Positions 14,855 through 20,408 of a DNA stretch of 23,501 bases are shown here, in pieces. The first letter of the stretch is position 1, and every line of letters starts with the position of its first letter. Made by a program: the position numbers and the translations under genes. This DNA is from a virus. The stretch is from positions 1 to 23,501 of the IMG/VR virus record IMGVR_UViG_3300024518_002671. One strand, written 5' to 3'. The notes beneath the pieces were generated by a model. The model had not been told where the DNA came from, did not search any database, and saw only the letters and a program-made list of their open reading frames with translations.

Positions 14855-15473
14855 CGCGCGTGTCGATCACGTCTTCGGGCTGGCCGATCAGCCGGAATAG
14901 AACGTCAATCAGCGGGATGGCGAGCGCATTCAGGCAGTAGCGGTCCTGAATGAGAGCCCGGAGTGCGAAGAGCTGCTCGGTCGTCAGCGTCGCCGGGGAC
15001 CACCACTTCGCCTCGTAGATCCGCTCGTGCCAGTCGCGCTCGGCGAACTCCGCGAAGCTCTTGACCGCCTCGATGAAGGCGGGCACATGCTCGCGTCCGC
15101 GCTCGATCGACTCCTGAGTCCGCTGCTCCAAGCGCTGACGCCGCCGCTGCTGATCCGTCAGGATCGCTTGGACTTCCGCCGACTCCGCCTCCGGCCGCTG
15201 CACATAGTCGGCGGCGACCTCATCCTCCGTCAGCTCGCCGCCGTCCGTCCGCTGCGGGCCGCCGCCCTCGTACCCGCCCGCCCACCGTTCGTCCTCCTCA
15301 GTGGGCTGAGCCGCGGTCTCGAACGTCGGCCGCAGCACGGCCTCGAACGTCCCTGGCAGCACGGCCTCGCGGGCCGGTTCGGGCGTCCCGATCGCTCCCG
15401 CACGCGCACGCGCTTCCTGACAGCCGAAACCGTGCAGCGCCGCTTCCTCGGCTCCGCAATCCGGGCACGCCAT
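14838..15473 (-). CDS. Zinc-knuckle protein with helical C-terminus, 211 aa
   Basis: Start at ATG 15473 (TGATG overlap); the longer frame to 15536 would overlap the preceding gene. It begins MACPDCGAEEAALHGFGC, a CxxC plus late Cys/His likely to bind one zinc. The middle (about 40-95) is low-complexity and acidic. The C-terminal half is helical, with QQRRRQRLEQRTQESIERG, then FAEFAERDWHERIYEAKWWS and TLTTEQLFALRALIQDRYCL. The family is not recognised. Similar 'CPDCGxxxxxxHxxxC' N-termini are common in phage hypothetical proteins. Confidence 0.72.
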   Translation of the reverse strand: MACPDCGAEEAALHGFGCQEARARAGAIGTPEPAREAVLPGTFEAVLRPTFETAAQPTEEDERWAGGYEGGGPQRTDGGELTEDEVAADYVQRPEAESAEVQAILTDQQRRRQRLEQRTQESIERGREHVPAFIEAVKSFAEFAERDWHERIYEAKWWSPATLTTEQLFALRALIQDRYCLNALAIPLIDVLFRLIGQPEDVIDTRDAGNL

Positions 15474-15739
15474 CAAGAATCCTCGACAATCGGGTGCTCG
15501 GAGAGAAACTGTCGAGTCTCGGCGTCGAAGCCCCACTCGCCTGCCTGATCCGCGAGCCCGTGAGAGCGCGCGCTCTCGTCGAGGCGCCGGATGAACGCAC
15601 GCCGCGCATCGGCGCTCGCCCCGCCCGTCATCGCGTGGGCCGACCCAATCGCGATCACGCGCGTCGTGCGCGCCGACTCGTGAAGCCGGAGAATCTCCTC
15701 CGACTCGGCCTCTGTAGCGACTGCCTGAGAACGGTACAT
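15473..15739 (-). CDS. Hypothetical protein, 88 aa
   Basis: ATG at 15739 with an ideal AGGAGG site upstream. Helical, charged: TEAESEEILRLHESARTTR, then SADARRAFIRRLDESARSH, ending with WGFDAETRQFLSEHPIVEDS. No recognised family. The strong ribosome site and 70 bases of non-coding sequence before it suggest translation starts afresh here. That gap contains GTATAAAC at 15802-15809. Confidence 0.7.
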   Translation of the reverse strand: MYRSQAVATEAESEEILRLHESARTTRVIAIGSAHAMTGGASADARRAFIRRLDESARSHGLADQAGEWGFDAETRQFLSEHPIVEDS

Positions 15740-15810
15740 CGAACCTCCTGTGTGGCTAACGCCCCAAACGAATGGGGTGTAGAACCCGATTTCCAGAACA
15801 CGTATAAACG

Positions 15811-16041
15811 TCAGCGCCTACGCCGACTTGTAAAATAGTGCTTGACACGATTTCCAGGGCGTGCTCCCTCTTCGTATCTACCTGAAATCGCTGCAATAGA
15901 GCGTCTTCGCCGCTCCTCAACCCTCCGGCCCGCAAGCTCTCCCAGCAGGTTCCCGATCGCGCAGCCCACCAGCCACGAAGCCGTGATCCCAGCCAGTACC
16001 GGCACCCACGGCGCCAGCTCCGGCCACTCCACCGGCCCCAT
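15811..16041 (-). CDS. Small membrane protein, 76 aa (pair member B)
   Basis: ATG at 16041 overlaps the stop of the preceding gene (TGATG). One hydrophobic segment at about residues 12-36 (WVPVLAGITASWLVGCAIGN) followed by a very basic tail (GRRVEERRRRS and the final RRRR). An open frame extends upstream to 16389, but overlap with a coding neighbour and the TGATG junction favour this start. With the 74-aa gene it forms a two-gene membrane pair. A holin or spanin-like lysis role is possible, since such pairs occur at an edge of late operons, but no lysin is in sight. Confidence 0.65.
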   Translation of the reverse strand: MGPVEWPELAPWVPVLAGITASWLVGCAIGNLLGELAGRRVEERRRRSIAAISGRYEEGARPGNRVKHYFTSRRRR

Positions 16042-16265
16042 CAGTGCACCGTCGGAGGCTTCGGATGATGCCCCCCGTGGAAGGTCCGCAAGAGCCGCTC
16101 CAGATCCGACTGCTCCACAGTCAGCTCCCCAAGCTCCCGCTCCATCCGAGCCGTGATCGCCTCCAGCTCCAACCGAGCCCGCTGGTGAGCCAACCTCGCC
16201 CGCCACAGCACCCGCGCCGCGACCAGACACAGCCCCACCGCGCTCCACAGCACCCAAATCGCCAC
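16041..16265 (-). CDS. Small membrane/coiled-coil protein, 74 aa (pair member A)
   Basis: GTG at 16265 with a good ribosome site (GGGAGGTACT). N-terminal membrane segment AIWVLWSAVGLCLVAARVLW (residues 2-21), then a charged heptad helix (HQRARLELEAITARMERELG and onward to about 62). This type-II topology with a coiled coil outside the membrane resembles inner-membrane spanins (i-spanin) but equally other small phage membrane proteins. It is the first protein gene downstream of the tRNA-Phe in the leftward unit. No motif for a specific family. Confidence 0.7.
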   Translation of the reverse strand: MAIWVLWSAVGLCLVAARVLWRARLAHQRARLELEAITARMERELGELTVEQSDLERLLRTFHGGHHPKPPTVH

Positions 16266-16418
16266 AGTACCTCCCAGGTACCCCCGGCCGGGGCCCGGCA
16301 CTACGAAGGTGAGTCGTGATGCCTGTTGCCTGTGGGGTGAGCCCCGACCGAGGGCATAGGCAACATAGCACCATAGGTGGTGGCCGCACAAGGGGCCCGC
16401 AGCGAGTGGGGACCCGAC
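16266..16418. other. Non-coding leader between tRNA-Phe and first late gene
   Basis: 153 bases without a gene. It contains a 7-bp inverted repeat GTTGCCT/AGGCAAC with a 24-32 nt loop (about 16324-16366) and, next to it, CACCATAGGTGG. Either could be part of a promoter, operator or attachment site; nothing decides this. No convincing leftward promoter is readable by eye. Confidence 0.4.
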
Positions 16419-16494
16419 TGGTGGCACGGGACGGAATCGAACCGTCGACACCCCGGACTTCAACCGGGTGCTCTACCGGCTGAGCTACCGCGCC
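16419..16494 (-). tRNA. tRNA-Phe (anticodon GAA), CCA encoded
   Basis: Folded by hand on the minus strand: acceptor GGCGCGG with CCGTGCC (one G-T pair), D-arm GCTC/GAGC, anticodon arm CCCGG-TTGAAGT-CCGGG giving anticodon GAA, T-arm GACGG-TTCGATT-CCGTC, discriminator A and an encoded CCA. 76 nt including CCA. All stems are fully paired, so it looks functional. It is transcribed leftward, at the head of the late unit. Complete 3' end with CCA argues against a mere attachment-site remnant. Confidence 0.95.
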
Positions 16495-16929
16495 AGAACC
16501 AGGGTAGCACCACGGGTGGGGCGCGACACCCGAACGGTCCTACCTGCTGCCGGGTACCAGGGCCCCTTCCCCGACAGCAACCACCCTTCCCATGCCCACG
16601 CCGATCGCCGAACGGTCTCCGCACGGACTGCGTGGCCTCGGACCACCATGAGTGTGGCACACGGCGCATGTAGGTGTGGGTCCTATCATGCCCCCCCGCC
16701 GTCGTTGTGGGACCCATTCGGGGGGTGCCCCCCCCGCTGTTGTGCGTCTGCGTGCTTTCTCCGCTGAGGCGGCCCTGCCTCCGGGCCGATTCTGACGTGT
16801 TTATACGGACTCCGAGCCCGTTCTGGTGTCGGATTGGTGGGGAAGCGATACCGTTCGCCTCCGATCCGGTCCGTCAGGCGGCGCCCGTCTATACCTGCAT
16901 GTTCCCTCGCGCCCGTTACACTCCCACCC
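16495..16929. other. Divergent intergenic region between late and early units
   Basis: 435 bases with no supported gene, where leftward late and rightward early units diverge. Contents: an imperfect direct repeat of about 20 bases with runs of 7-8 C followed by GC..GTTGTG (16685-16702 and 16724-16743), a GC hairpin near 16770-16787, and two GTNTANAC sites (GTTTATAC 16799-16806, GTCTATAC 16887-16894). This is where regulatory promoters are expected, but I see no TTGACA-type pair. A TACACT box at 16917-16922 lies seven bases before the ATG of the first early gene. Confidence 0.5.
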
Positions 16930-17301
16930 ATGCGTAAACCGCGGTTGACTTTCCCGAAGGACCGTTGGCCTGCCGATGCGTGGCCGCCACTGCTGAAGCG
17001 TGGTCGCAGTCTGCATCACTGGCCGAAGGATGACTGGAAGCGTAAGCACCCGATCCGGTTGATGTTGCGGCCTTGGGAAATGCGGGTGATGGAGGAGCTG
17101 GGGATGCGTTGGGGTGTGCCGACGGGGACGGTGGGCTGGATCATCTTGCACGAGCGTCTCGCGTACTTTGGTAGACGTTCCGTGGAGTTGGGTGCGCCTG
17201 GGATGGATCTGGTGGCGAAGCACTATGCTACGCGCGGTGCGATCCGTTTAGACGACGCTTGCCTCCCTGACGGTGAAGGTCGGGACGGAGGCGAGAGTTG
17301 A
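16930..17301 (+). CDS. Putative ribbon-helix-helix regulator, 123 aa
   Basis: ATG at 16930; no Shine-Dalgarno in front, but a TACACT box ends eight bases before, so the mRNA may be leaderless. An open frame upstream to 16834 lacks support. Residues about 36-75 read IRLMLRPWEMRVMEELGM, then WGVPTGTVGWIILHERLAYF, the 'strand - helix - turn - helix' spacing of Arc/CopG-type proteins. The basic N-terminal arm (RKPRLTFPKDRW) could touch DNA. First gene of the early arm, it overlaps the XRE regulator (TTGA). Candidate reader of the GTNTANAC palindrome. Fold assignment is by eye. Confidence 0.62.
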   Translation: MRKPRLTFPKDRWPADAWPPLLKRGRSLHHWPKDDWKRKHPIRLMLRPWEMRVMEELGMRWGVPTGTVGWIILHERLAYFGRRSVELGAPGMDLVAKHYATRGAIRLDDACLPDGEGRDGGES

Positions 17302-17639
17302 GCCGGGCGCCGCGTTCTCGACCGCTGTGGCCGATGGCACGGATTCGTGAGGCTCGGGGTCTATCGGTGCATGACGTGTGCTCGCTGTGCCGGACGTCGC
17401 CGGAGACGGTACGGGCGCTGGAGCACGGCGATGTGTACGGCTTGAAGCTCAGGACTCTCGTGCGTTTAGCCGCGGGTCTACAGGTGTCTCCAGTCGATTT
17501 GGTGCCGGGTCTAAACGTGGTTCCGGCGAAGCCCATGCGTCCGTGGGCTAATGCCCCCAGGGCTAAGCGGGGCGTGGGTGAGGCCGAGGGTGTAAACGTC
17601 TCACCCTCCCGCTCTAACGGCCAGAATGAGCCTGCCTAA
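17298..17639 (+). CDS. XRE/Cro-C1-type helix-turn-helix regulator, 113 aa
   Basis: TTG start at 17298 overlapping the upstream TGA, with GGAGG seven bases in front; ATG 17334 would skip 12 residues. Residues about 13-66 form a clear five-helix XRE domain: MARIREARGLSVHDVCSLC, TSPETVRALEHGDVYG, LKLRTLVRLAAGLQVSPVDL. The tail (about 70-113) is disordered. Probably a repressor or Cro-like switch of the early arm; its likely targets are the CCGCCATCNGTGG dyads in nearby promoters. Three copies or near-copies of the GTNTANAC palindrome lie inside the gene (17464 variant, 17509, 17590). Confidence 0.88.
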   Translation: MSRAPRSRPLWPMARIREARGLSVHDVCSLCRTSPETVRALEHGDVYGLKLRTLVRLAAGLQVSPVDLVPGLNVVPAKPMRPWANAPRAKRGVGEAEGVNVSPSRSNGQNEPA

Positions 17640-17647
17640 TTAGCAGG
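17631..17647 (+). other. Stem-loop across the stop of the XRE gene
   Basis: CCTGC/GCAGG stem with loop CTAATTA, enclosing the TAA stop codon (17637-17639). Short and without a T-run; either a weak terminator or an operator-like dyad at the start of the promoter region. Confidence 0.4.
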
Positions 17648-17693
17648 ACGGGCGTACAAAGGTGTAAGATTCATTCTCTGCCGGTTAGAGATC

Positions 17694-17722
17694 TTTACCC
17701 TCCGCCATCCGTGGTCTATCTT
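17694..17722 (+). promoter_or_regulatory. Early promoter P1 with dyad in the spacer
   Basis: -35 TTTACC, 17-nt spacer with CCGCCATCCGTGG, -10 TATCTT (17717-17722). Spacer dyad shared with two other promoters (19828, 21778). It drives the SprT-like gene and perhaps those beyond. Spacer dyads overlapping RNA polymerase suggest direct repression, with the XRE protein next door as likely ligand. Confidence 0.75.
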
Positions 17723-17739
17723 CCCCTTTGAATCGAAAG

Positions 17740-17760
17740 GCGCCGGATGGCGCGGGAGGG
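17740..17760 (+). promoter_or_regulatory. Hairpin plus GGGAGGG ribosome-binding cassette
   Basis: GCGCC-GGAT-GGCGC hairpin (17740-17753) running directly into GGGAGGG (17754-17760), seven bases before the ATG at 17768. One of six such cassettes in the early arm; this copy lacks the GTNTANAC loop. Confidence 0.65.
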
Positions 17761-17767
17761 TCGCAGG

Positions 17768-18463
17768 ATGAGTCGCTACGGAAACCGGGAGGAGTGGCTA
17801 CAGGCCGCCATCCCCGGACTGTCCGCTCTGCTACAGGCGGACGCATGGGGCGAGCTGGAAGAGCCGGACGGGGGCTTCCCCGAGGTCCGGGTCTCGGTCG
17901 GGTTCCCGAAGGGCCGTCAGGGTCGGGGCGTCGCCATCGGACAGTGCTGGGACGTGTCCTGCGCCGACGATCGCCGGGCGCAGATCTTCATCCATCCCGG
18001 CCTACTGGTGAATGACTCCGCGTATGACGTGCTCGGGACGTTGCTCCACGAGCTGGTGCATGCGTTCGTCGGGGTCCAGCATGGGCATAAGGCGCCGTTC
18101 GCGCAGGTGTGCCGCAAAGTGGGGCTTGAGGGGCCGCCGACGGCCACGCATGTGCCGGTCGGCTCGTGGATCGGTCTGGCGCTGGAAGCGCTGGAACGCG
18201 AAGTGGGTGAGTACCCTCACGCGCGTCTAAACGATCCCACGCTGGGGCGCCTGCCTTCGGGTCCGGGGTTCCCGATCTTCCCCGGCGGGCCGCTGGGTCC
18301 GACCGATCCGGGCAAGGGTCCGCCGAAGTCCGGGCGCAGCCTCAAGTACGTATGCCCGGCGGACTGCGGGACGATCGCGCGCATGAGCAAGACGCAGGCC
18401 GCTCGCGGCATGGTCGGGTGCAAATGCACTGGCGAGCACCTGACCCTCGTGCCTGGGGACTGA
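17768..18463 (+). CDS. SprT-like zinc metalloprotein, 231 aa
   Basis: ATG at 17768 behind GGGAGGG; the ATG at 17747 lies within the upstream hairpin. Metal site HELVH at 94-98 with a further His at 105 or 107 in QHGHKAPFAQ, as in SprT/Spartan-type domains (HExxH...H). A second zinc site is likely at the C-terminus: CPADC (196-200) and CKC (218-220). Between them lies a Pro/Gly-rich linker. SprT-like proteins are found in many phages and in DNA-protein crosslink repair; the phage target is unknown. GTCTAAAC at 18225-18232 lies in the gene. A hairpin follows the stop. Confidence 0.85.
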   Translation: MSRYGNREEWLQAAIPGLSALLQADAWGELEEPDGGFPEVRVSVGFPKGRQGRGVAIGQCWDVSCADDRRAQIFIHPGLLVNDSAYDVLGTLLHELVHAFVGVQHGHKAPFAQVCRKVGLEGPPTATHVPVGSWIGLALEALEREVGEYPHARLNDPTLGRLPSGPGFPIFPGGPLGPTDPGKGPPKSGRSLKYVCPADCGTIARMSKTQAARGMVGCKCTGEHLTLVPGD

Positions 18464-18496
18464 GATGACCGGGCGGCCCTTCGGGGCCGCCTCATC
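18464..18496 (+). terminator. Stem-loop after the SprT-like gene
   Basis: Stem GGCGGCCC/GGGCCGCC with loop TTCG, extended by GATGA/TCATC with a three-base bulge, immediately after the TGA at 18461-18463. It has a very stable tetraloop hairpin but no T-run, so termination would be incomplete or the hairpin serves mRNA stability. Confidence 0.55.
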
Positions 18497-18546
18497 CCTC
18501 CCGGTCGCGGCAAACGTCGCGGTCGGAATGGATGGGCCGAACGAAA

Positions 18547-18569
18547 GCGCGTGTAAACGCGCGGGAGGG
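18547..18569 (+). promoter_or_regulatory. Hairpin plus GGGAGGG cassette with GTGTAAAC
   Basis: GCGCGT-GTAA-ACGCGC stem-loop (18547-18562) directly followed by GGGAGGG (18563-18569), four bases before the ATG at 18574. The loop and closing pairs make the palindrome GTGTAAAC (18551-18558). Confidence 0.75.
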
Positions 18570-18573
18570 CACA

Positions 18574-18804
18574 ATGAGGCTTCCGATGTTCCACACTGTC
18601 GAGCGGGCGCTACAGGCGCGCGAGCGGCTCCGGGTGACGGCGGCGCACGCGCAGGATCGCAGGCTCCGGGCGCTGGCGACGCATCCCCGGACGGACAGGT
18701 CCGAGATGCTGGCGCGGACGTTCGGGCGCAGGGCCGAGGATCTGCGCGCGATGGCGCAGGTCGCCGATCGCATGCTCCGCCAGCTCGGGCGGGCGGACGG
18801 ATGA
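18574..18804 (+). CDS. Hypothetical basic helical protein, 76 aa
   Basis: ATG 18574 with GGGAGGG in front. Helical and arginine-rich: FHTVERALQARERLRVTAAH, RRLRALATHPRTDRSEML, RRAEDLRAMAQVADRMLRQL. No family recognised. It ends in an ATGA overlap with a tiny membrane protein. Confidence 0.68.
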   Translation: MRLPMFHTVERALQARERLRVTAAHAQDRRLRALATHPRTDRSEMLARTFGRRAEDLRAMAQVADRMLRQLGRADG

Positions 18805-18926
18805 TCGGCCTGGAACTGGCGCTGGCGGGCGTCGCCGCGGCATGGGGCGCGGGCGTCGCCAGCGGGGTCATGCTGGCCGGGATCGCCCGGATGCGGCGCG
18901 AGCTGCGGTCGATGAGGGGCGGCTAG
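18801..18926 (+). CDS. Tiny membrane protein, 41 aa
   Basis: ATG at 18801 overlaps the stop of the 76-aa gene as ATGA. One hydrophobic stretch at residues 2-29 (LELALAGVAAAWGAGVASGV) followed by a basic tail with MRRELRSMRGG. Membrane insertion with the tail in the cytoplasm is likely. Too short to classify, but coupling to the preceding gene supports it. Confidence 0.6.
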   Translation: MIGLELALAGVAAAWGAGVASGVMLAGIARMRRELRSMRGG

Positions 18927-18942
18927 ATCGGAGGTGCGATCC

Positions 18943-18971
18943 GACGGCCCGCGTGTAAACGCGGGACCGTC
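18943..18971 (+). repeat. GTGTAAAC hairpin, 12-bp stem
   Basis: Stem CCCGCGT/ACGCGGG with loop GTAA, lengthened by GACGG/CCGTC around one bulged A. The palindrome GTGTAAAC is at 18953-18960. Lies between the 41-aa and 65-aa genes. Confidence 0.75.
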
Positions 18972-19003
18972 GAATGGCAACTCGGATGCACCGGGAAGCT
19001 GCG

Positions 19004-19028
19004 CGCGGCGTGTAGACGCGCGGGAGGG
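19004..19028 (+). promoter_or_regulatory. Hairpin plus GGGAGGG cassette with GTGTAGAC
   Basis: GCGT-GTAG-ACGC (or a wider CGCGC/GCGCG stem) with palindrome GTGTAGAC at 19010-19017, then GGGAGGG (19022-19028), five bases before ATG 19034. Confidence 0.65.
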
Positions 19029-19033
19029 ATGCG

Positions 19034-19231
19034 ATGCGCGACGGCGACGAGCCCGCATTTGGGCTGGAGGTCAGGGATCTGGAGCTGCGGCTCTTCGGGC
19101 TCGCGGAGCGGATCATGCTGCTGGCCGGGGCCACCAGCATGACGGTTGCCACCGTCTCAGCGATTGATGAGCGGCTCCGGTCGATCGACCGGCTGGTCGA
19201 GGATGCGGAGGCGCGAGACGACGAGAGCTAG
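19034..19231 (+). CDS. Hypothetical helical protein, 65 aa
   Basis: ATG at 19034 after GGGAGGG; an ATG at 19029 is in another frame. Helical throughout: LEVRDLELRLFGLAERIML, TVATVSAIDERLRSIDRLV, with an acidic tail. The pattern could be a short coiled coil. No family recognised. Confidence 0.65.
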   Translation: MRDGDEPAFGLEVRDLELRLFGLAERIMLLAGATSMTVATVSAIDERLRSIDRLVEDAEARDDES

Positions 19232-19246
19232 GCTGGAGGTTCGATT

Positions 19247-19281
19247 TCAGGGCGCGCGTCTAAACGGGCGCGCGACCCTGA
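19247..19281 (+). repeat. GTCTAAAC hairpin
   Basis: Stem TCAGGG/CCCTGA plus CGCGCG/CGCGCG with a bulged A, loop containing GTCTAAAC (19258-19265). Sits in the gap before the 66-aa gene. Confidence 0.65.
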
Positions 19282-19301
19282 GACCGACACTCGGGTCGGA
19301 T

Positions 19302-19324
19302 GCGCGTTTACACGCGCGGGAGGG
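19302..19324 (+). promoter_or_regulatory. Hairpin plus GGGAGGG cassette with GTTTACAC
   Basis: GCGCGT-TTAC-ACGCGC stem-loop (19302-19317), palindrome GTTTACAC (19306-19313) in the orientation opposite to the 18547 cassette, then GGGAGGG (19318-19324) and ATG at 19329. Confidence 0.75.
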
Positions 19325-19328
19325 CAGC

Positions 19329-19529
19329 ATGGATCGACTGGTGGACGTTTGGCCGAGAGGTTGGATCGCGCGGCGTGTCTGGCGCGCGAGGATGCGGCAT
19401 GCGTCGCGCACATTCGAGACCGACACGAAGGATCGCATCGGCTTGCTACTGATCGGTTTCAGCGTCGGCACGCTGATCGGCGCCGCCGCGGTGCTCGACC
19501 TGATCGCCCGGTATTACGAATGCGTGTAA
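19329..19529 (+). CDS. Small membrane protein, 66 aa
   Basis: ATG 19329 with GGGAGGG upstream. Arg-rich N-terminus (RGWIARRVWRARMRHAS), then a hydrophobic segment at about residues 38-59 (IGLLLIGFSVGTLIGAAAVL) and a short C-terminus. Expected to be a single-pass membrane protein with the basic end inside. Its stop codon is part of GTGTAAAC at 19524-19531. No family recognised. Confidence 0.68.
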   Translation: MDRLVDVWPRGWIARRVWRARMRHASRTFETDTKDRIGLLLIGFSVGTLIGAAAVLDLIARYYECV

Positions 19530-19756
19530 ACGTACCGGACGGGCACGAGTGGGTGGTGTGCAACGCGCTGCTACTTCTCGCGGAGCACTATCAGCGGCTC
19601 GGGGATCGGGTCGAGGCATCGCGCGGCGGGGATCGCGCGGCCACTGCGCGCCAGCATAGGCTGGAGGCGAATGACATCCTCCGGCTCGCGCTGCTCTTCT
19701 CGCCATCGCGCGAATGGACGGACTGTCTAAACAGTCACGTCAAGAACGTCACATAG
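19520..19756 (+). CDS. Hypothetical protein, 78 aa
   Basis: ATG at 19520, ten bases before the end of the 66-aa gene, with no clear ribosome site, so translation is probably coupled. Helical: WVVCNALLLLAEHYQRLGDR and LEANDILRLALLF. The first codons (M R V N V) spell the GTGTAAAC palindrome, and a second copy, GTCTAAAC (19725-19732), lies near the end of the gene. Start choice is less certain than usual. Confidence 0.55.
   Translation: MRVNVPDGHEWVVCNALLLLAEHYQRLGDRVEASRGGDRAATARQHRLEANDILRLALLFSPSREWTDCLNSHVKNVT
19721..19736 (+). repeat. GTCTAAAC hairpin inside a gene
   Basis: GACTGT-CTAA-ACAGTC, a perfect 6-bp stem whose outer pairs (GAC/GTC) differ from all other copies, located in the coding sequence of the 78-aa protein. 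Confidence 0.65.
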
Positions 19757-19772
19757 ACCGGAGGGTAGATCG

Positions 19773-19800
19773 GGCGCGGCGTGTAAACGCACGCCGCGCC
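19773..19800 (+). repeat. GTGTAAAC hairpin, 11-bp stem
   Basis: GGCGCGGCGTG pairs with CACGCCGCGCC around the loop TAAACG; the palindrome is at 19781-19788. It lies after the 78-aa gene and 28 bases before promoter P2, so it may act as a terminator for the upstream genes. Confidence 0.7.
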
Positions 19801-19827
19801 TCATGTACTCTCGGGGTTTACCGGCCC

Positions 19828-19856
19828 TTGACAGTCCGCCATCGGTGGACTATAAT
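19828..19856 (+). promoter_or_regulatory. Early promoter P2, near-perfect sigma70
   Basis: TTGACA, 17-nt spacer holding GTCCGCCATCGGTGGAC, TATAAT (19851-19856). All twelve core promoter bases match the sigma70 consensus. The spacer is an imperfect dyad (GTCCnCCnnnGGnGGAC) related to the spacer of P1 and P3. Drives the 61-aa gene and downstream. Confidence 0.88.
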
Positions 19857-19874
19857 AGGGTCTCAATCGCACAT

Positions 19875-19894
19875 GCGCGGATTCGCGCGGGAGG
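19875..19894 (+). promoter_or_regulatory. Hairpin plus GGGAGG cassette without the palindrome
   Basis: GCGCG-GATT-CGCGC stem-loop (19875-19888), then GGGAGG (19889-19894) and ATG at 19899. The stem and ribosome site match the other cassettes while the loop does not. Confidence 0.65.
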
Positions 19895-19898
19895 CCGA

Positions 19899-20084
19899 AT
19901 GTTCGAGATGGAGATCGAGATAGAGGATGCGAACGGCGACTCGGTGCTGCATGAGGTCATGGTGGACTCTGAGTCCGCCATCGAGGCGGCGGCGATGAGC
20001 CTGACGCCCGACGAGCTGGCCGAGGTCATCGCGTTTGCAATCGACGCCGACCAGCGCGAGGCGCTGCTCAACGTGCTGGTCTAG
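19899..20084 (+). CDS. Hypothetical acidic protein, 61 aa
   Basis: ATG 19899 behind GGGAGG. Strongly acidic: a beta start (MFEMEIEIEDANGDS) and helical remainder (SAIEAAAMSLTPDELAEVI, DQREALLNVLV). Small acidic early proteins may act as DNA mimics or adaptor inhibitors, but no family is recognised. First gene after the best promoter in the window, so probably highly expressed early. Confidence 0.68.
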   Translation: MFEMEIEIEDANGDSVLHEVMVDSESAIEAAAMSLTPDELAEVIAFAIDADQREALLNVLV

Positions 20085-20113
20085 CGCGACGCGAGCAGCG
20101 GAACGCCAACCGT

Positions 20114-20141
20114 GGGGCGGGGCGTGTAAACGCTCCGCCCC
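20114..20141 (+). terminator. GTGTAAAC hairpin with 12-bp stem
   Basis: GGGGCGGGGCGT pairs with ACGCTCCGCCCC (one G-T pair) around GTAA; palindrome at 20124-20131, followed by CTTTC. A terminator or attenuator between the 61-aa and 66-aa genes is likely. Confidence 0.65.
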
Positions 20142-20163
20142 CTTTCACGTAAGGGGATCGCCT

Positions 20164-20364
20164 ATGCGATTCAAGCTGCGCCGGGGTAAACACTTCCGGC
20201 GCACGGGCGCGGTGCTCGTCGCACTGCGCTTCGACGGAGCCGAGGCCGAGGCGCTGCGAGGCGCTGCGACCGAGGAGGAGTGTGCGGTAAGCACGCTCGC
20301 GCGGCGCATGGTGCGCCACTGTCTCGCGGATCTCGACCGCGAGGCAGACACCGATTCGGACTGA
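20164..20364 (+). CDS. Ribbon-helix-helix-type regulator, 66 aa
   Basis: ATG 20164 with AAGGGGAT in front. Residues about 16-58 read AVLVALRFDGAEAEALRGAA, then EEECAVSTLARRMVRHCLA, matching the CopG/Arc scheme: a short strand with alternating residues, 'E...LR..A', then 's.S.LaRr.v...L'. A basic N-terminal arm precedes it. The second RHH-like protein of the arm and another candidate for binding the dispersed palindrome. A variant site (GGGTAAAC) is inside its own start region at 20185-20192. Confidence 0.72.
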   Translation: MRFKLRRGKHFRRTGAVLVALRFDGAEAEALRGAATEEECAVSTLARRMVRHCLADLDREADTDSD

Positions 20365-20373
20365 GAGCCGAAT

Positions 20374-20393
20374 CCCCGCGTTTAGACGCGGGG
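20374..20393 (+). repeat. GTTTAGAC hairpin, 8-bp stem
   Basis: CCCCGCGT-TTAG-ACGCGGGG, perfect; palindrome GTTTAGAC at 20380-20387. It lies ten bases after the stop of the RHH gene. Confidence 0.72.
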
Positions 20394-20408
20394 AAGTCCG
20401 GGGGTTCC

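Noticed and set aside
15843-15871. TTGACA at 15843 as a promoter
   Set aside because: No -10 box at 16-18 bases; it lies inside the coding sequence of the 76-aa membrane protein on the other strand.
16419-16494. tRNA-Phe as phage attachment site
   Set aside because: The tRNA is complete with CCA, no integrase is in the window and no direct repeat of its 3' end was found.
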